From the NCBI RefSeq assembly GCF_001653235.2, contig NC_035792.1:3038001-3102000 (forward strand): a stretch of 64,000 nucleotides of DNA. Reading direction: 5' to 3'. The notes beneath the pieces are model-generated. The model made no database searches, was not told the origin of the DNA, and saw only the letters and a list, made by a program, of their open reading frames with translations. The position numbers and the translations under genes are program-made. Shown here piece after piece: positions 22,327-35,509 of the stretch. Within the stretch, counting starts at the first letter, position 1. Each line of letters begins with the position of its first letter. This DNA is from Pochonia chlamydosporia 170. Its lineage: Eukaryota > Ascomycota > Sordariomycetes > Hypocreales > Clavicipitaceae.

Positions 22327-25300
22327 TACAGGAAGAAGTTGGGAAGGGGCGAGCGAGAGCGCTTGGAGAGAGTGTGATGGCTTTCAATGAATGACACTTG
22401 GGTTACGGATCCACGCGGTCCACGCAACTCAGAGTGCAGGACGCAGGAGGGGGGATGGGAAATAGAACGGCGTAACCAACCAGGGGTCAAACAGCTATGT
22501 GGGAATGATTTGATGCGATGCGCCGCCACGGGGGGGGGGTGTTGAGCGCCTAGGCTCCAATGGTCAAGGGGGAACTCGGGTGATGGTTGCTGGCTGTTGG
22601 AGAGATGATTTGTTGGTGGTGTTGAGCAGGAATACACCAGCGCAAGTGGGTTGCCGATGCAAGAGATTTTGGAGCGACAAGGAGTTCTCGAGAGTTGGAT
22701 ACGAGCCCAAGACTGGTCTATGCTGCCGTCGGTGCAACTGTGTGTCAGAGAGAGAGCGAGCTAGAGTCAGAGTCCTGACAGCACAAACCAAATGTAGGGA
22801 ATTTGACGAGATTTGTTGGACTGAGCAGCTTTGAGCCTTGTGGAGATTAGGGGATCGCTTCTCGAGCTGCACAACGGGTCCCGTCAATTTGGATGGATGG
22901 CTTGAGCAACTAATGTTGCTGGTCCGCAGGTTTGTATCGTGCGTTTCGACAATACCGCAGTACGAGGACGACCACGGCAAAAAATGTCCCTGAAAAGCTG
23001 CTGTTCGGTAAATTGTATGCAATTGGCAAGATCTGCTCGCGGGAGATTGTCAGAAATGAAAGGTAAGGGTTAAAAGCGCGAGCTGTGAACCTGATTTGAA
23101 AATAAGTGAGCACGGAGCACAAGACTCAATCGAGGCGTGGAGAGAGGGAACACAATACCAGCAGGGTCTTTGTGAGCGCATTCACTGCACCATACAGAGC
23201 ACCATGCCATCCAAATTCATCCAGGTTGCCTTGTCATGACCCAGTCGGCCAGGTCCCCAAGTCAAAGTCCACGTCCAAGTCCAGGTTGGGCGGATGGAGC
23301 ACGGCGATCGATATTGCATCAATTGATGCTTTCCAGAGACGGAGCGGTTGGACCACTTTGACCATTGTCCTCCACGGGCCACGGTCTGGGCGAATTGACC
23401 ACCAGACTACAACTCGCCACCACTCATGAGCTGTATCTGAGCTTGACCAGACCCGAAATGGATGATTGAGAATAGGGGAAGCCGCTATTTCTGGGCGGGA
23501 TGCGCTGTTGCGTGCGTGCGAGCTTGATGAGACAGGCGTGGCCAAAATGAGCGAAAGAGCTTCCAATGTTCCAAGTGGAGGCCCCAAGGTTTCGGTAGCG
23601 GCGGAGACTTGGGGGCAGTTGGGGACGTCCAGACTGTGAACCCCTGACAACCAGAGGCGCAACGGGTCTGGTGGGGCCAATGGGCCAAATTGAGCCAATG
23701 GTACTCGTCAACTAGCTGCGCTGCATGGAGCGGGCAGGCTGAAAGTCGCCCGCGAGCTGCCACCACATGTGAGCAGGGCAAGGGGCATCCATCCCAGCGC
23801 CAGGGTTCCTGGCATGCAGATTGGACGACATGCGTGGCCGATCAATTGATCTCATGGATGGGACACCACCGAAGAGAAAACCTTTGTTGCAGCAATATCG
23901 CACCAGAGAAGATCCAGCCCAAACTGCCTGTTCCGTCAGTAGGCATGTAAGCCTTTCCAAACTAGAAATCAATATGTCCTTTGTTCTGTATTAAGACTCC
24001 ATTTATCCATGCCTGATAATTAAGCCCTGTTCAGAGCCCCTCCATAAATTTGTATATGCACACAGAGTCTGGTACCTTTTTCTCGGAGGGCAATTACCAA
24101 CCTGACAAGTTCGCACCTTCCTTCTCGGAGATACCAGGTACCCAAGCTCCCATAATTCGTACTTTGTACTTCCTCGGTACTCAAATACAGTCATGCTTTG
24201 TCTGCCCCGCAGATTCAATTTTTAGAAAAAAAAAATACTCATGCCGTCTCTCATCAAAGTTGCTTTTTCCACCACCGCCATCTCAGCTTTGTCTCGGATG
24301 GTCAACACGGACAGTTCCAGCTGCCATGAATCAGCGGGGGACACATCAGAGACGTGTCATCGACCACGAGTTCGGAGGCTCACTCACGGGTCACTATTGT
24401 AACATTGCTTCTTTTCTGGGGTCAACTACCTCCTGGGCTGGGTCAGGTCAGCGACGACGACTGCGATGGCCCCGGCCACTTCAGAATCTCTGAATGCCTG
24501 ACAAGTTCCCTGCGCTAACGAGCCTTTGGTGGATAACGACTGGGCATCACTCGGTCCTACAACTTTACTGTAATACAGATTACAAGGTAGCCATGTTCAA
24601 GTTCAAGCTGAAGTGTGCAAGTCCTGCTTGAGGTAGGTAGGCTAACATTCTGGATGCTCTCTAGTCGACGCTCTCAACTGTCGAATTTTCAACCTGTCTG
24701 CGCATATTGACTCCATCGCTCTGCGCGAACCAAGCGCGGCACACCCCAGCAGGGACGCTTGGACGAGATGGGGATAAGTGCACGCTGTCCTCTGTGCAAT
24801 ACTCCCGCTTCTTGAGAGGCAGCTCACATCTAGTGGGACTTGACTCCAGTCGGATGCTGAAGTGGGACATCCGCCTGCAGGGTCTAACCGTCGTTTTCGC
24901 CAGTTCAGCACGTGTGGACTGCGAAAGAACAAAAATAGGGGCTTTGGGACACAGCAGGACTCCATTCGATCGGGACGGTTGGGCACGCCACGGTACCAGC
25001 AACGACACATACCACGAAAGCGGAAGCAAGTACCTATTGACATATTTGTAGATGTCCAGTGCCGCAATGCGCTGGCATCGCGACATGCATCGGATTTTGA
25101 CCAGCTGAATGGCGAAGAGCTGACTACCGCCGTTGCGCCATCAAGACACAAAAACTTCGACTTGGGACAAAGCCGCACAAAGGCGCAAACTATCAGATTT
25201 GTCTTGTCAAGTCACAAGAACAAGTTCAAAAGCACACAGACCCCGGCAAGTGGAATCCAGCATGACCCAAGTTTTCGACATGTGTGGTGTGTGCAGTGCC

Positions 25301-27185
25301 ACAGGCATCTTATGCACGCAGACAAAGCCACCACAGACGATTGCTGAGACGCACACAAAGTTCCGGCAATTGGTCTCTGAACGGATGTGTCCAGCCAGAG
25401 AAGTGATGAGTTGACCACAGTTGGTCAAGAATGCTGCATTTACAGTAGGCCTCGTCATATTATGTCTTGCGACCTCAGCTTGGTCTGCTTGACTTTACAG
25501 CGACATCGACTCTATTCAGTTGCATGCTTGACATCAATCGCCCAATGCAGATGGTTCACTAAAGGAGAGACCTTCGAGCCATGGTCCGCATGTAAGACCA
25601 GTCGAGGTCGCATTCCGAAGCTACACGACCACAATGGTCTGTGGAGGACTCCGTATATAGCCCAGGGTTACATGCAAAGTGTAACATCGAGACATGTTCC
25701 AAGTGCTGAGACTGCATATAGCATAGCCTCTGACTTGATGCATCTTGTCAGTTATACAAGTCTGCAGCGATAACACAGCACTTCAATCCCCCGACTGCTT
25801 TTGAGGTCCATTTCTTATTGGGGAACTTTTGCCTGCCTCAATGTCTGGATGGCGGTGCTCAAAGTGAGTACCAGGTCTGTATTCAGGATGCACGTGTCAT
25901 GCACTTGTTTAACTTGATACTTCCTGGCGTTGATTCTAGTCCAACAGGTAACTCTGCATGAATTTCAAATCCCGAAACATCAAGGATTCGAGGGTTCTTA
26001 TGCATCTCATGGGCGCCACCGTCGCGACAAGTCCTAGATGCCTCGCGCCAGGCACTTGAGCCTCTGAACCGAACTACTCGACTGAGCGCCTTTTACCACA
26101 CTGCAGATGCGGCTTGCCACTCACGATACGAGGACTCTGTCCAACCGATGTTGGTGGTTCGTACCACTGATCTATTTCAACACGGTTTGGCCAGAGTTGT
26201 CCACCTACGGTTCTTCCTTCTGCCGCACTTGCTTCACCTTTTGTCTTTTCCAGCTATTTTTGTCAATCTCCAGTGTGCTTCTCCTTGTCCCTCACGCACA
26301 GGGTATTGTCGTTCCCTTCGCCCCGGAACGCACGTCGCCTTAAAAGCTAAGCATAACCCTAGCCAACCGTTGCGGTCTTTGCGCAATAACCACTGTACCC
26401 AAGCCAGTAAATTCGGTCCTTGCATCGGGTAACATGGGTTGACAGTTGCACAAACTGAGCAGGGCTGGGGGCTTAAAAGTCTAATTGGGGAATAATTACA
26501 GTCGAAATTACAGGACAATCTGAAACGTGAGCGAGTCCATCGGCGCCCCTGAACCTCAATCCAATCAGAGCCAGGTTTGTCCCAAGTTGCGAGGACAGTG
26601 AAACGACAGGGCATGGCCAGGCATACCAAGTATTTTTGGTATTATGGCGGGGCCGTGGACATGGAATATTTCATGTTTCCAACGGCAGTGTAGCACAGGT
26701 TGCTCTTCATTCACCTGAGACCTCTCCAACTCGGGCCGCCAGCTTCGTTGACTTGTCGTCTCCATTGTGCCTTGATTGTTCGGTGGAATATACGTCGTAA
26801 GTATACCATGAATACGTATATGAACTCAGCACCCGCTATACCTGACTTGTTACATTTACGAGAATACGTCAAATTTCTCACTTTCAAACTTTTACAGGTC
26901 AAAGACATGTCAGACACGTCCCTTCGCCAACGCACAAATTGGTATCATCACCGTTACATGCGACCAAGAGGTATTTACAGAGTGGTATGCCATCTATACA
27001 AGTCTAGTCTACTAATGAGATGCAAAGCAGGATATATCTCATATCCCATTATTATACACGTTTGAATCCATGACGCCATCGCTGAAACGAAAATTCGCCT
27101 TTTAGGTTCCCCGCCAGCAATATGCACTCGTACAACCAGTCCAGATGTCCAGCTTCAAGCCATATCATTTCGCAAAGCGCAGCTT
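22327..27185. other. 4.9-kb gene-free region
   Basis: No frame here has domain character, codon bias or plausible splice structure. The first kilobase is the leader and promoter of the septin gene, including a poly(G) run near 22532-22540. Open frames at 23234-23698, 24642-25178 and 26107-26343 were examined and not accepted. It could hold non-coding transcripts. Confidence 0.45.
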
Positions 27186-29263
27186 CTATCCCTCAAAGAC
27201 ATCATGCTGCAATTCAATACCGTAATCTTGAGCCATGCCCCTCATCCTCCTCTCCATCTCGTCCTCCATTCCGCCGCCCAGTCCCAACCACTGTCTCACT
27301 TTGAAGAAGTAGAATGCCACGTCTGTGCCAAACATGACAGTCTTGAAGAGCACATGTCTCCAGGCGTTGGTCATCCTCTGGGTCAGCGGCAGGTTCTTAT
27401 CCTGGAACAGACTCCTGCTGGCCCACTCGCCCATCATTTTGACTCTGTTGACGGGGGATCCGAGATACTGGTTATTTCCCTGGACGATACGCATATTCCT
27501 GCCGATGAAGATGAGTTCCTTGGGCCACTTCTCTTCATCCGCAAGCATGTCTTTGAGACTCTGCTTCATGAGCTGCTGCATGGCGTAGTGGCGCTCTTCT
27601 GGCGTCTTGCCCTCCAGATCTTTCTTGATGCTGTCACGGAGCGAGTTATCTCCGCCTTCGTATGGTCGCATTAGGGTAGCGCTGGCGAAGAAATCGGCGC
27701 CCTTGATGCCCCATTCTGACGTTACTTTCGAGATGGTCTTGTTGTCGAACGTCATGAGGGCCTTCCAGAAGGCGCTGTACTCGTGCCGGAACTTGGGAGC
27801 CATGTACACGTAGAGACCGTGGTCGATAAGTACCAGTTCCGCACGTCCATTGGGAAGACGCCGGATGAAGATGTTGCCCGGGTGAGGATCGCAATGAACA
27901 ACGCCCCATTTGAAAATCTGCGCAGAAAACAAGTCGACCATGGTGGTCATGACTTCCTTGGTGGAGAGTCCAAGACCACCGCGACCCCGAAGACCTTTCC
28001 ACTCCTGGCGCTCGGGCTTAATCTTTTCGTTGTACGGCTTCGCACGAATTTCGCGACGAGCAGAGGCCATATCCACGGGTGGCAATGGAGCTTTCGCGCC
28101 AGGTGAGCCTTTACCATGACCGCCTAGCCACCGTGATGTAAGTGCTTTTTTATCCCACAGCCGTACCCCTTCGATCCATTCGGTAGTCAAGACGCGCTTC
28201 GTAGTCAAATCAGAGTAAACGACCGGAACGTACACCCTCCCCTTGAGACTCTTCTCCGAGTTGACCAAGTTTCTCATCGTCTCCGAGTTCTTGGCCTCAT
28301 TAAGAAAATCCGTCTCCAGCTCAAGACGCTCCGTGATGAACGGAACAAGAGTATACAGCGGAAGGTCAAACCACTTTGAGTAGATCCACGTCACCGCCCT
28401 ACACCAGTTAGCATTTCCCCCATCATCATCATCACTCCTCTCTCAGCAAAAAAATACCTAAAAGCCCACAAATCCCACGCAATCTGCTTCGCAATCTCCC
28501 TCTTCTGAATCTTAATAGCCACCTCCCGCCCATCCTGCAACCTCGCCCAATGAACCTGCGCAACGCTCGCACTCGCCCTCGCCTTCCGCTCCATCACCCC
28601 CATCCCCTCCCTCCCGGTAAAGCTCACCCCAAACACCTCCTCCACACTCTTCCCAAAGTCCCTCCTAATCACGGCCTCCACATCCTCCCACTCATCCTGC
28701 GGCGCGTCGTCAAACATTCGCCCAAACATCTTCTGGAACTCAGGCGGCAGCACCGCGCTCTGCATCGCAACCGCCTGCCCTATCTTGAGGTACAGCCCGC
28801 CATTCGCGCGGAGCAGGTCAAACAGGCGTTCTGCGTTGCGGGCGTGCAGCTCCGGCACGGACCCAGCCGTGATGGGCTCCTGTCGGAAGTTGATCTTGTA
28901 GTCCACCGCTACGAGGAGCGTGGTCGTGAACGTGCGGAGTGTGCGTGCGAAGCCCGAGGCGTAGATTTGTCGGTCGGCGAGGTAGATCGTGCCGCTGGTG
29001 AGTGCGCCGATTAGGAGCCAGCGCGTCCATCTTCGTCCTTTTTTGTATTGCTTTGCTGCTCGGGGGGCGCCGAGCTCTTCGGGGGAAGGGGGTCGGAGGG
29101 GTTGGAATCCGCCGATGCGGCGACGACTGGATACGACGTCATTGACGATGCTGCGAGGGAGGTGTGCTCTTGTGCGACTGAGGGTGAGGGTGCTGTGGCG
29201 GAACATGCTGGGTGGTTTGTGCCCGGCTGTTGAGTCGCCTTGGGGAGGGTTGTTCTTTAGCAC
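27186..29263 (-). CDS. ABC1/COQ8-family atypical kinase, ADCK1/Mcp2-like, mitochondrial
   Basis: UbiB/ABC1-fold atypical kinase. Exons 29263-28458 and 28398-27186; a 59-nt intron with GCTAAC branch; 672 residues, or 653 from the second ATG at 29206, which begins MFRHSTLTLSRTRAHLPRS, a good mitochondrial presequence. A transmembrane span (WLLIGALTSGTIYLA) lies at about 82-96. Signature elements: KxGQ as KIGQ (160-163), A-rich loop ASASVAQVH (about 230-238), lysine in VAIKIQK (K251), catalytic HCDPHPGN (D439) and metal-binding IDHG (about 460-463). This subgroup (yeast Mcp2, human ADCK1) is linked to mitochondrial lipid homeostasis rather than directly to coenzyme Q synthesis. The subgroup call rests on the KIGQ region and C-terminal length, so ADCK5-type is possible. 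Confidence 0.9.
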
Positions 29264-32181
29264 GCGAGCATTGGGGTTGGTTGTGAGTTGTGAATGGGAA
29301 GAATCTGATAAGGATTTGGTGGGCTTTTTGTGAGGCAGGGATGGAGGAGCTCGCGTGGGCCCGAGGCAAATGGCCGAGATGGTTTATATCCGGGTCCGGT
29401 CGGGGTTTTGTCCGGGCTTTGGTCCTTCTCACGAGATGTCCGAGTGTAAGGCGGATGTCGACGGATACGGTGTAGCGGAAGACTGTAATGTCCGGAGGAT
29501 TGAAGATGAATATTTCTTGGCGGTTTGCAGTTCTAGTCGCAACATCATATGACATTGGAGAGTTGAGGGCCGTTGGCGACAAATCTTGGCTTCCTCTAGG
29601 GTAGCACTTTCGCGCAGCTTTGACATGGTGGCAATCTGAGCTGGATGAAAGCACTGGCTGATATCTCAATTATCGGGAATAAAACAATCATAATGATGGA
29701 TCTTATCCCCGGTTCAAGAATAATTTATGTTTATAGATCTCTACATCGGTATTATGCCCAGGTAGATCGGTTGCAGAGTTAAAGGAGCTATAATGTTGAA
29801 CGATGGGCTGTCGCGTTCTTTCAAAAAGGTACTGTTTTCAAGACGAACCTCTTGGCATTAAATCTCATGCATCGGATGAATGCGACCTGCTTCCGACATC
29901 CATTCAGTGGTCTTGCTCCATATCCATCCCGTCATATCAAGAAGTGCCATGTTGTGCTACAATCAGCTGCGCTCACCGGCGCACTTCCTTTACGTCTCGA
30001 AGCAAACACGTGCCAGCAATTCAGGAACAAGAAACAAAGGTTTGAATTGAACCCACCGTGCCGCATGTCTGTGGGGCATAAGCTGCAGATGCCAATCTGC
30101 CAGGTCCCAGAGCAGTTCGCTCCTAGGATACTGGAAGAAAAGAGTGGAATGATCCATTAGTGAAGAGAGAAATACCACCGCCAAGATTCCCACAGGCGCT
30201 CCAGGTTGGTGACGAGATCATGGACAACTATCAACGACCCGCGACAAGAGACTTACATGAGGCTCCCGTTGCACAGCCCAGAAGCATGAGCATCTCTAAA
30301 ACGATGGCCCGGGTGCAGATCTGTCGCGGATCGTCAAACTAAGACAAAGACTCAATGTTCTCTCACACCAGTTGGGAGTCAGATGCCAGGGTGATGCTGA
30401 AGTCGACAGGGGCAAAGGGAAGCATCCCACAAACGGGAGTACACACGCGGCCTCTTTGTCACAGATGTGGACGGTCATTGATGATACGATACAGCCCCAA
30501 GCAGGAGCATTTTGTGTGTCCATTGTGGCACCTCCAATTTCCGGCTTAATGCATCGATTATACCCTGACACGGGGAGAGCGGCAAGCGAACAGTAATACT
30601 CCGTACCTATGTGCTCCTCAATTCAGATTAGGCCGATGCGACACAACGCCTGAAATATCCAGGAAAATGCCCTAGAGGCACAATATTAGAACGGGAGCTT
30701 ACCAGGGTAGACCAAGGGACTCAGCAGAGAGACAACGGTTGGCTCAATATTGAATCAAGAAGATCCGCCGCAAATGAGGGCAGAGTACTCCGTAGAGGTT
30801 GAGACCATTTGTCCCATTCCATGATGATAGATGATGCAACGACAACCAACTGGCATATCTCCCTCCATGCAAGGGCGAGGTCACAGAAGACTGTTGGACT
30901 TGACTCAAATATCACTGCACAAAGTCTCGTCTTCTGTAACACATAAATAAGCATTTACCTCGGGCGCGCACAGACAATGGGCTCGAATACAACTCTGCAC
31001 GGGAGATGGGCCAATGGAACAAGGGGCTTGATCGATGCGTGGCGGATGAGACACTCCAGCCATGATATGAGGCGTAGTATGAGCCGCTCAACAGCTTCTT
31101 TCTTGTGATTATGTTGAGCCTGTCATTCCAGAATGCTCAAAGTCAGCTGGAGATCTATGACCCGTGGCCTACTTGCTGTTGCTGGTCATGCCCAACAACA
31201 GACTTGCCAGAATGCGTGAATATTCAATGTGCTGATGTGTGTTTGCACCTTCTGGAAAGGGTAAGCTGCCTTCCAGCAAGCCACGCGAGCGGAGCGAATC
31301 GAGCTCGGGGAACCTTTGCGCGCGACGGAGTATCCAAGGCCAACAGGTGTGCAGAAAGCTTGGGCTCGCATTTCTGGCATCCAACACGATGTTTTCAACC
31401 GCTAATGGGTGGCTACTGGGGGGATGGTCCTCGACTTGGTTAGATAGATGTGGGTGCGTGCAGATGATGGTCTTGTAAATGGCTGCTGGAAGTGATGGTG
31501 TTCATCCCCGGTGTTGACCAGAACGAGGTGAATGAGGTGAATAAGGCCCAGAAAAACTGCTGGATTGAAGAACAAGGAAAAGCGAGGAATCCAAACGCCA
31601 CACATCTGCGTGCTGCATGTCACCGAGTTGGGGCAGGTTCTAGCGTGGAGTTGGCGCAAGTCGATATCGTGATCCATGTCTTCGATTTCGCGTGTGCCAG
31701 GGTCAGAGTTGGCCCCTCGTGGACGAAGCAAAAGAAAACGCTGAAGAAGCAAAATGAAAAAAGGAGTCCAAAGTCAACAGTCAGAGCTGTCAATCCTGCT
31801 TCCATGTTTCGAGACAGACTGACGATTCGAGTGGAGTCAGTCCAGTCACGCCGCTGGAGTGTGTTGCTGCAGATCATGGTGATGCTGATGCGAATATTAC
31901 AGCAGAAATACAAATGCCTTTGATTCTGACTCAATTGACGGCATTGAAAGGTGGCACCGACTGACAAGCAGACTGAGGTCAAGTCAAGTGAAGTCAAGTC
32001 TGGGTGCACTTGCCAAGAAAGTATCAAGTCTGGCCTCACCCCCACAAAACATTACGACATGGACCTTGACATCAGTGACCACACTGGGACCTGGCCCGAT
32101 TGGCAGTGTGCTACAACTGGCGGCTGGGGCCCATTGGTTCACTTGCTCCGCCAGTGCCTGGAAGAAACGGGTCGAGTCAAG

Positions 32182-32268
32182 TCTGGTTCGGTTGTGTCTG
32201 GTAGGTCTGGTCAATTCATTGTTGAAAAAAAGTTGGGTCTGGTCAATTGAAGTCTGGTCTTGTCTGGT
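32182..32268 (+). repeat. Cluster of six TCTGGT motifs upstream of palI
   Basis: TCTGGT starts at 32182, 32197, 32206, 32238, 32253 and 32263. The 13-mer GGTCTGGTCAATT is repeated directly (about 32205 and 32237). Six copies in 87 bp is far above chance expectation for a 6-mer. It could be a degenerate tandem repeat or a regulatory cluster. Confidence 0.6.
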
Positions 32269-32967
32269 CCCAAGCAGGTGGCCAGAGAAGGAGCAATCGC
32301 CTGGGGTTGCCTGCCAGATGGCGGCGCTAGCAGGGCCAATGTGCAAATACAGTGGACTCTGTGGACTCTGTCCGCCCTCCAATCCCGCGCCCCAGAGAAG
32401 CCACGTCCAACTCCCCCCAATCAAGCTCGCCAAGCCCTTTGAGCCCCACTAATTCGTCCACTGGCCGCCATGAATTCAATGTTCCAACCAGAAAAGACAT
32501 GGATCAAATGGGCAGGACAGGGCCATTGAACCGGCCATGAGACAGACTCGACAGACTCGACAGGCCAGACAGACCAGACATTCCCCCATCAAACGCAACT
32601 GGCCTGGCCCTTGGCGTCGTCGTCAAGCCGCTCGCAGTGCTGCAATCGTCTTGCATCTGACTGGAACCCGCTGCAATGCACCGTCGCCGTTTGTGTCTCG
32701 AATCTGGTCTGGCTTATTGTTTGGCAACTGGGTCTCGCCTTGCAGACCATGCATAACCGACCAGACACTTGTTCCCTCTGACCCCAAAACAACTTGAAGC
32801 TGGAGCATCCCCATCCTCTTCGTCACCTGTGCGCGATCTGTCTCGCAGCAAACTGAAACGTCGCTCCAACATCCAGCAAGCGGTCGCTTTACGTCTGGTA
32901 TGTTGTAGAAGCAGACGTCGTGGGCCTCAATCATCTCGACATTTCGCCGGACGACCCGAGCCCGTTC

Positions 32968-33016
32968 GCTCGCTCGCTCGCTCGTTCATTCGTTCGCTCA
33001 CTCGCTCCCGCGCTCG
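32968..33016 (+). repeat. Simple tetranucleotide tract (GCTC/GTTC)n
   Basis: GCTCGCTCGCTCGCTCGTTC and degenerate continuation, in the putative palI leader. Imperfect microsatellite. Confidence 0.8.
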
Positions 33017-33346
33017 ATTATCGACTAACTTTTGACGCCGTCGCTGCTGGTCACTACGGAGACAAGAGGCGCTTGGATGATAAACTTCGGCCTCGACGAC
33101 TTATAGCATCATCAACAACATTGATTGACGTACTCTCTTTTTGTCGGTGGGAAAATCAAACAGTCGACTCATTCTTTCCTCTACTCGCGCAATCTCAATC
33201 TCCATGATCGCCCAACGCATCATCGCATTGTAGTTGCCCGGAGCTGTTGACGACTTGCCGACTACCGTACACAGTTGAGCATTACGTTGGGCGACGACGA
33301 TCCTGCGATAAACTTTCGTTCGCCGGTGTAGCTGGCTGTTGTCGGC

Positions 33347-35509
33347 ATGATTCGACCAGCGACGCCGTTGTCGGTGCTGCTGTTTGCGGCTTTCGTTTTA
33401 CTCCTCTTATCAGTCATTTCTATCCCCGTCACCAAGTTTGTTCCCTTGGGAGCATTTAAAAACGTCAAATATGGCGTCTTTGGCTACTGTGAGGGTGACA
33501 AATGCACCAAGATTGCCATAGGGTACCCGCAAGGTATGTGTATATCGCCCCATTGCGAACACTGGACAACCGTTCATATGGACCACCAATTTGGTAACCA
33601 TACTGACACCTCCCTCTAGGTGGAGTTTTGACAGACGACACTCAAAAATTCGACTTGCCCAGCTCAGTTCGACATACATTGTCGGCTATTCTGGTCATTC
33701 ACCCGGTGGCGGCACTCCTGACCCTCGTCATGTTCTGTCTGGCTGTCGCTGCTCATATGCACAGTTCGTCACATTCATCGAGATATCTCCTTGTCCTCTT
33801 CATCTTCATCCTCATTACCTTTGTGGTCTCCCTCGTCGCCTTTGTGATTGATGTGCTACTCTTCATCCCTCACATGGCTTGGGGAACCTACATGGTCTTG
33901 GCTGCAACCATAATCCTTGCCATCTGCGCTGTTGTATCTTGTGCTATGCGACGGACCATTGTTGGTAGGAAAGCCCGACAGAAGCGCATCGCAGAAAATG
34001 CAGAGATGAGCGGCGAAAATTACTACAATAGAGAAGGCCAGATCAAGCCTGCTCCCGTCATTGGAAGCCAGCCTACTGTTCCCATGGTGAGTGGAGGAAG
34101 TGCTGGAGGCGATTCCCTCCCGACGTTTGCAACCTTTGAAAGCCAGCGAAAGGACGACCAAGTTAGCGACGAGAGGATTCCCCTGACTCAACGAAGTCCC
34201 GTTGAGAGATCACCCAATACCATGCACAACGAGATGGCAAACATGGGGGATGCCGCGAGTTTGGCAAATTCAAGACGATCGCCATCACATGACCGTTATG
34301 GAAACCCCATCAATGGACCAGATGTCTACGGCCGCGGACGGGGTGGAGGTTACCGAGGGGGGCGTGGTGGTCCTTATGGCCGTGGAGGATTCGATGCCTA
34401 CGGCGTAGCAGGTCGAGGCCGGGGCGGAGGAAGAGGAGGCTATGGCCCTGCGCCTGGTAGAGGGGGACCTCGTGGGCGAGGTGGTTATGGTCCTCCACCC
34501 CGTGGAGCATACGGGCCAGGAGGAGGACGCGGGCCGCCGCCTACTGGAGGCTACGCTAATATGCCCCCGGGTCAATATGATCGGAAGGCTTCTGGTGATG
34601 AGTATGTTATGCCGTATGGACAGTCTCAACCATCGCAAACGTCGTTGGACCGCGGATGGAACGGCAGCAACCACGGCTCGGCGGTGGATAACCAGGATCT
34701 TCCTCGAGCTGAGTCTCCTCCGCCTTTGCCAGGACAAGTCGCAGGCGCAGGCGGTATGCGAGCCATTGAAATGGATGCGACTCCACTTGATCCGCCATCT
34801 ACAAATGCTTACGGTCACCATAACCAACTTCGAGACAGTGATGCGGATGTTGCTGGAATGGTTGGCTTGCAGCAAGGACGCCCCATGCCTGGAGGAGCTC
34901 GTGAAACCGTCATGAGTGACGGAAGCAGATACAGCACGGACGAGTATGCCTCTCCCTAACCTGAATCTGACGTACTGCCAATCTGTGTTGCCCATCTCAC
35001 TAACATTTGTTAGACCACAACAATATGTTCCACCACGGGCCGCCTGGAACCAAAACGGGGGTAGAAACTCACCACGCGCAGCGTCACCGGCTGGCCAAAA
35101 CATGCTCCCCACTAGATCAGGATCACGAGGTGACTATTACGAAGATACTAATCCCCGATTCGATACAACGCCTCCATCTGGACTGGCTCCAGGCCACGCA
35201 CCTACACACATCGAACCTGTGTACGAGGATACCCACGCCACTGGCGGTAGGGCACGAAGTCCCGCGGAATCTGACCGATCCAACTTTACTTCTATTTCGC
35301 AACGAGGAGTAAACCCTCGATGGGAACCACAGCCGCCTATGCCCAACCAAGGACCCCCGACCCGCCGACCTGTACCGAAGCAGCAGCGTCAAGATGTGCT
35401 CTTGAACAACAACCCCGACTTCCAGCTACCTGGCTCACGTGTCCCAGGGCCGAACCGAACCGGACCAGGAATGATTCCAGGAAGTGCGTATCCGACTGGC
35501 GCCATTTAA
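33347..35509 (+). CDS. palI: pH-response regulator PalI/Rim9
   Basis: Plasma-membrane component of the ambient-pH sensing complex that, with PalH, starts the signal leading to PacC processing. Exons 33347-33533, 33620-34943 and 35014-35509; introns of 86 and 70 nt; 668 residues. Four membrane spans are visible: LSVLLFAAFVLLLLSVISIPV near the N-terminus, then, after the exoplasmic loop with a CEGDKC cysteine pair, three more (VIHPVAALLTLVMFCLAVA; LLVLFIFILITFVVSLVAFV; MVLAATIILAICAVVSCAM). The rest is a long cytosolic tail with an RGG/GYG-rich segment, about residues 245-340, and Pro-rich parts. The hydrophobic core and tail agree with filamentous fungal PalI, which is much longer than yeast Rim9. 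The last exon was found by joining GA|A at the 34944-35013 intron. Confidence 0.9.

Larger units (their letters stand above)
29264..33346. other. 4.1-kb gene-free divergent region, palI leader
   Basis: No gene accepted. Two TACTCCGTA motifs lie at 30597-30605 and 30786-30794. A dense cluster of TCTGGT motifs is at 32182-32268 (listed separately). A (GCTC)n/(GTTC)n simple tract occurs at 32968-33016. The last 550 bases are pyrimidine-rich, probably a palI leader. Confidence 0.5.

Noticed and set aside
24642..25178. Open frame of 178 codons (minus)
   Set aside because: Cys/Arg/Ser-rich without order, no start context and overlapping frames of similar length on both strands.
29139..29669. Open frame of 176 codons upstream of the ABC1-type gene
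   Set aside because: Overlaps the start of the kinase gene in another frame and has no protein character.
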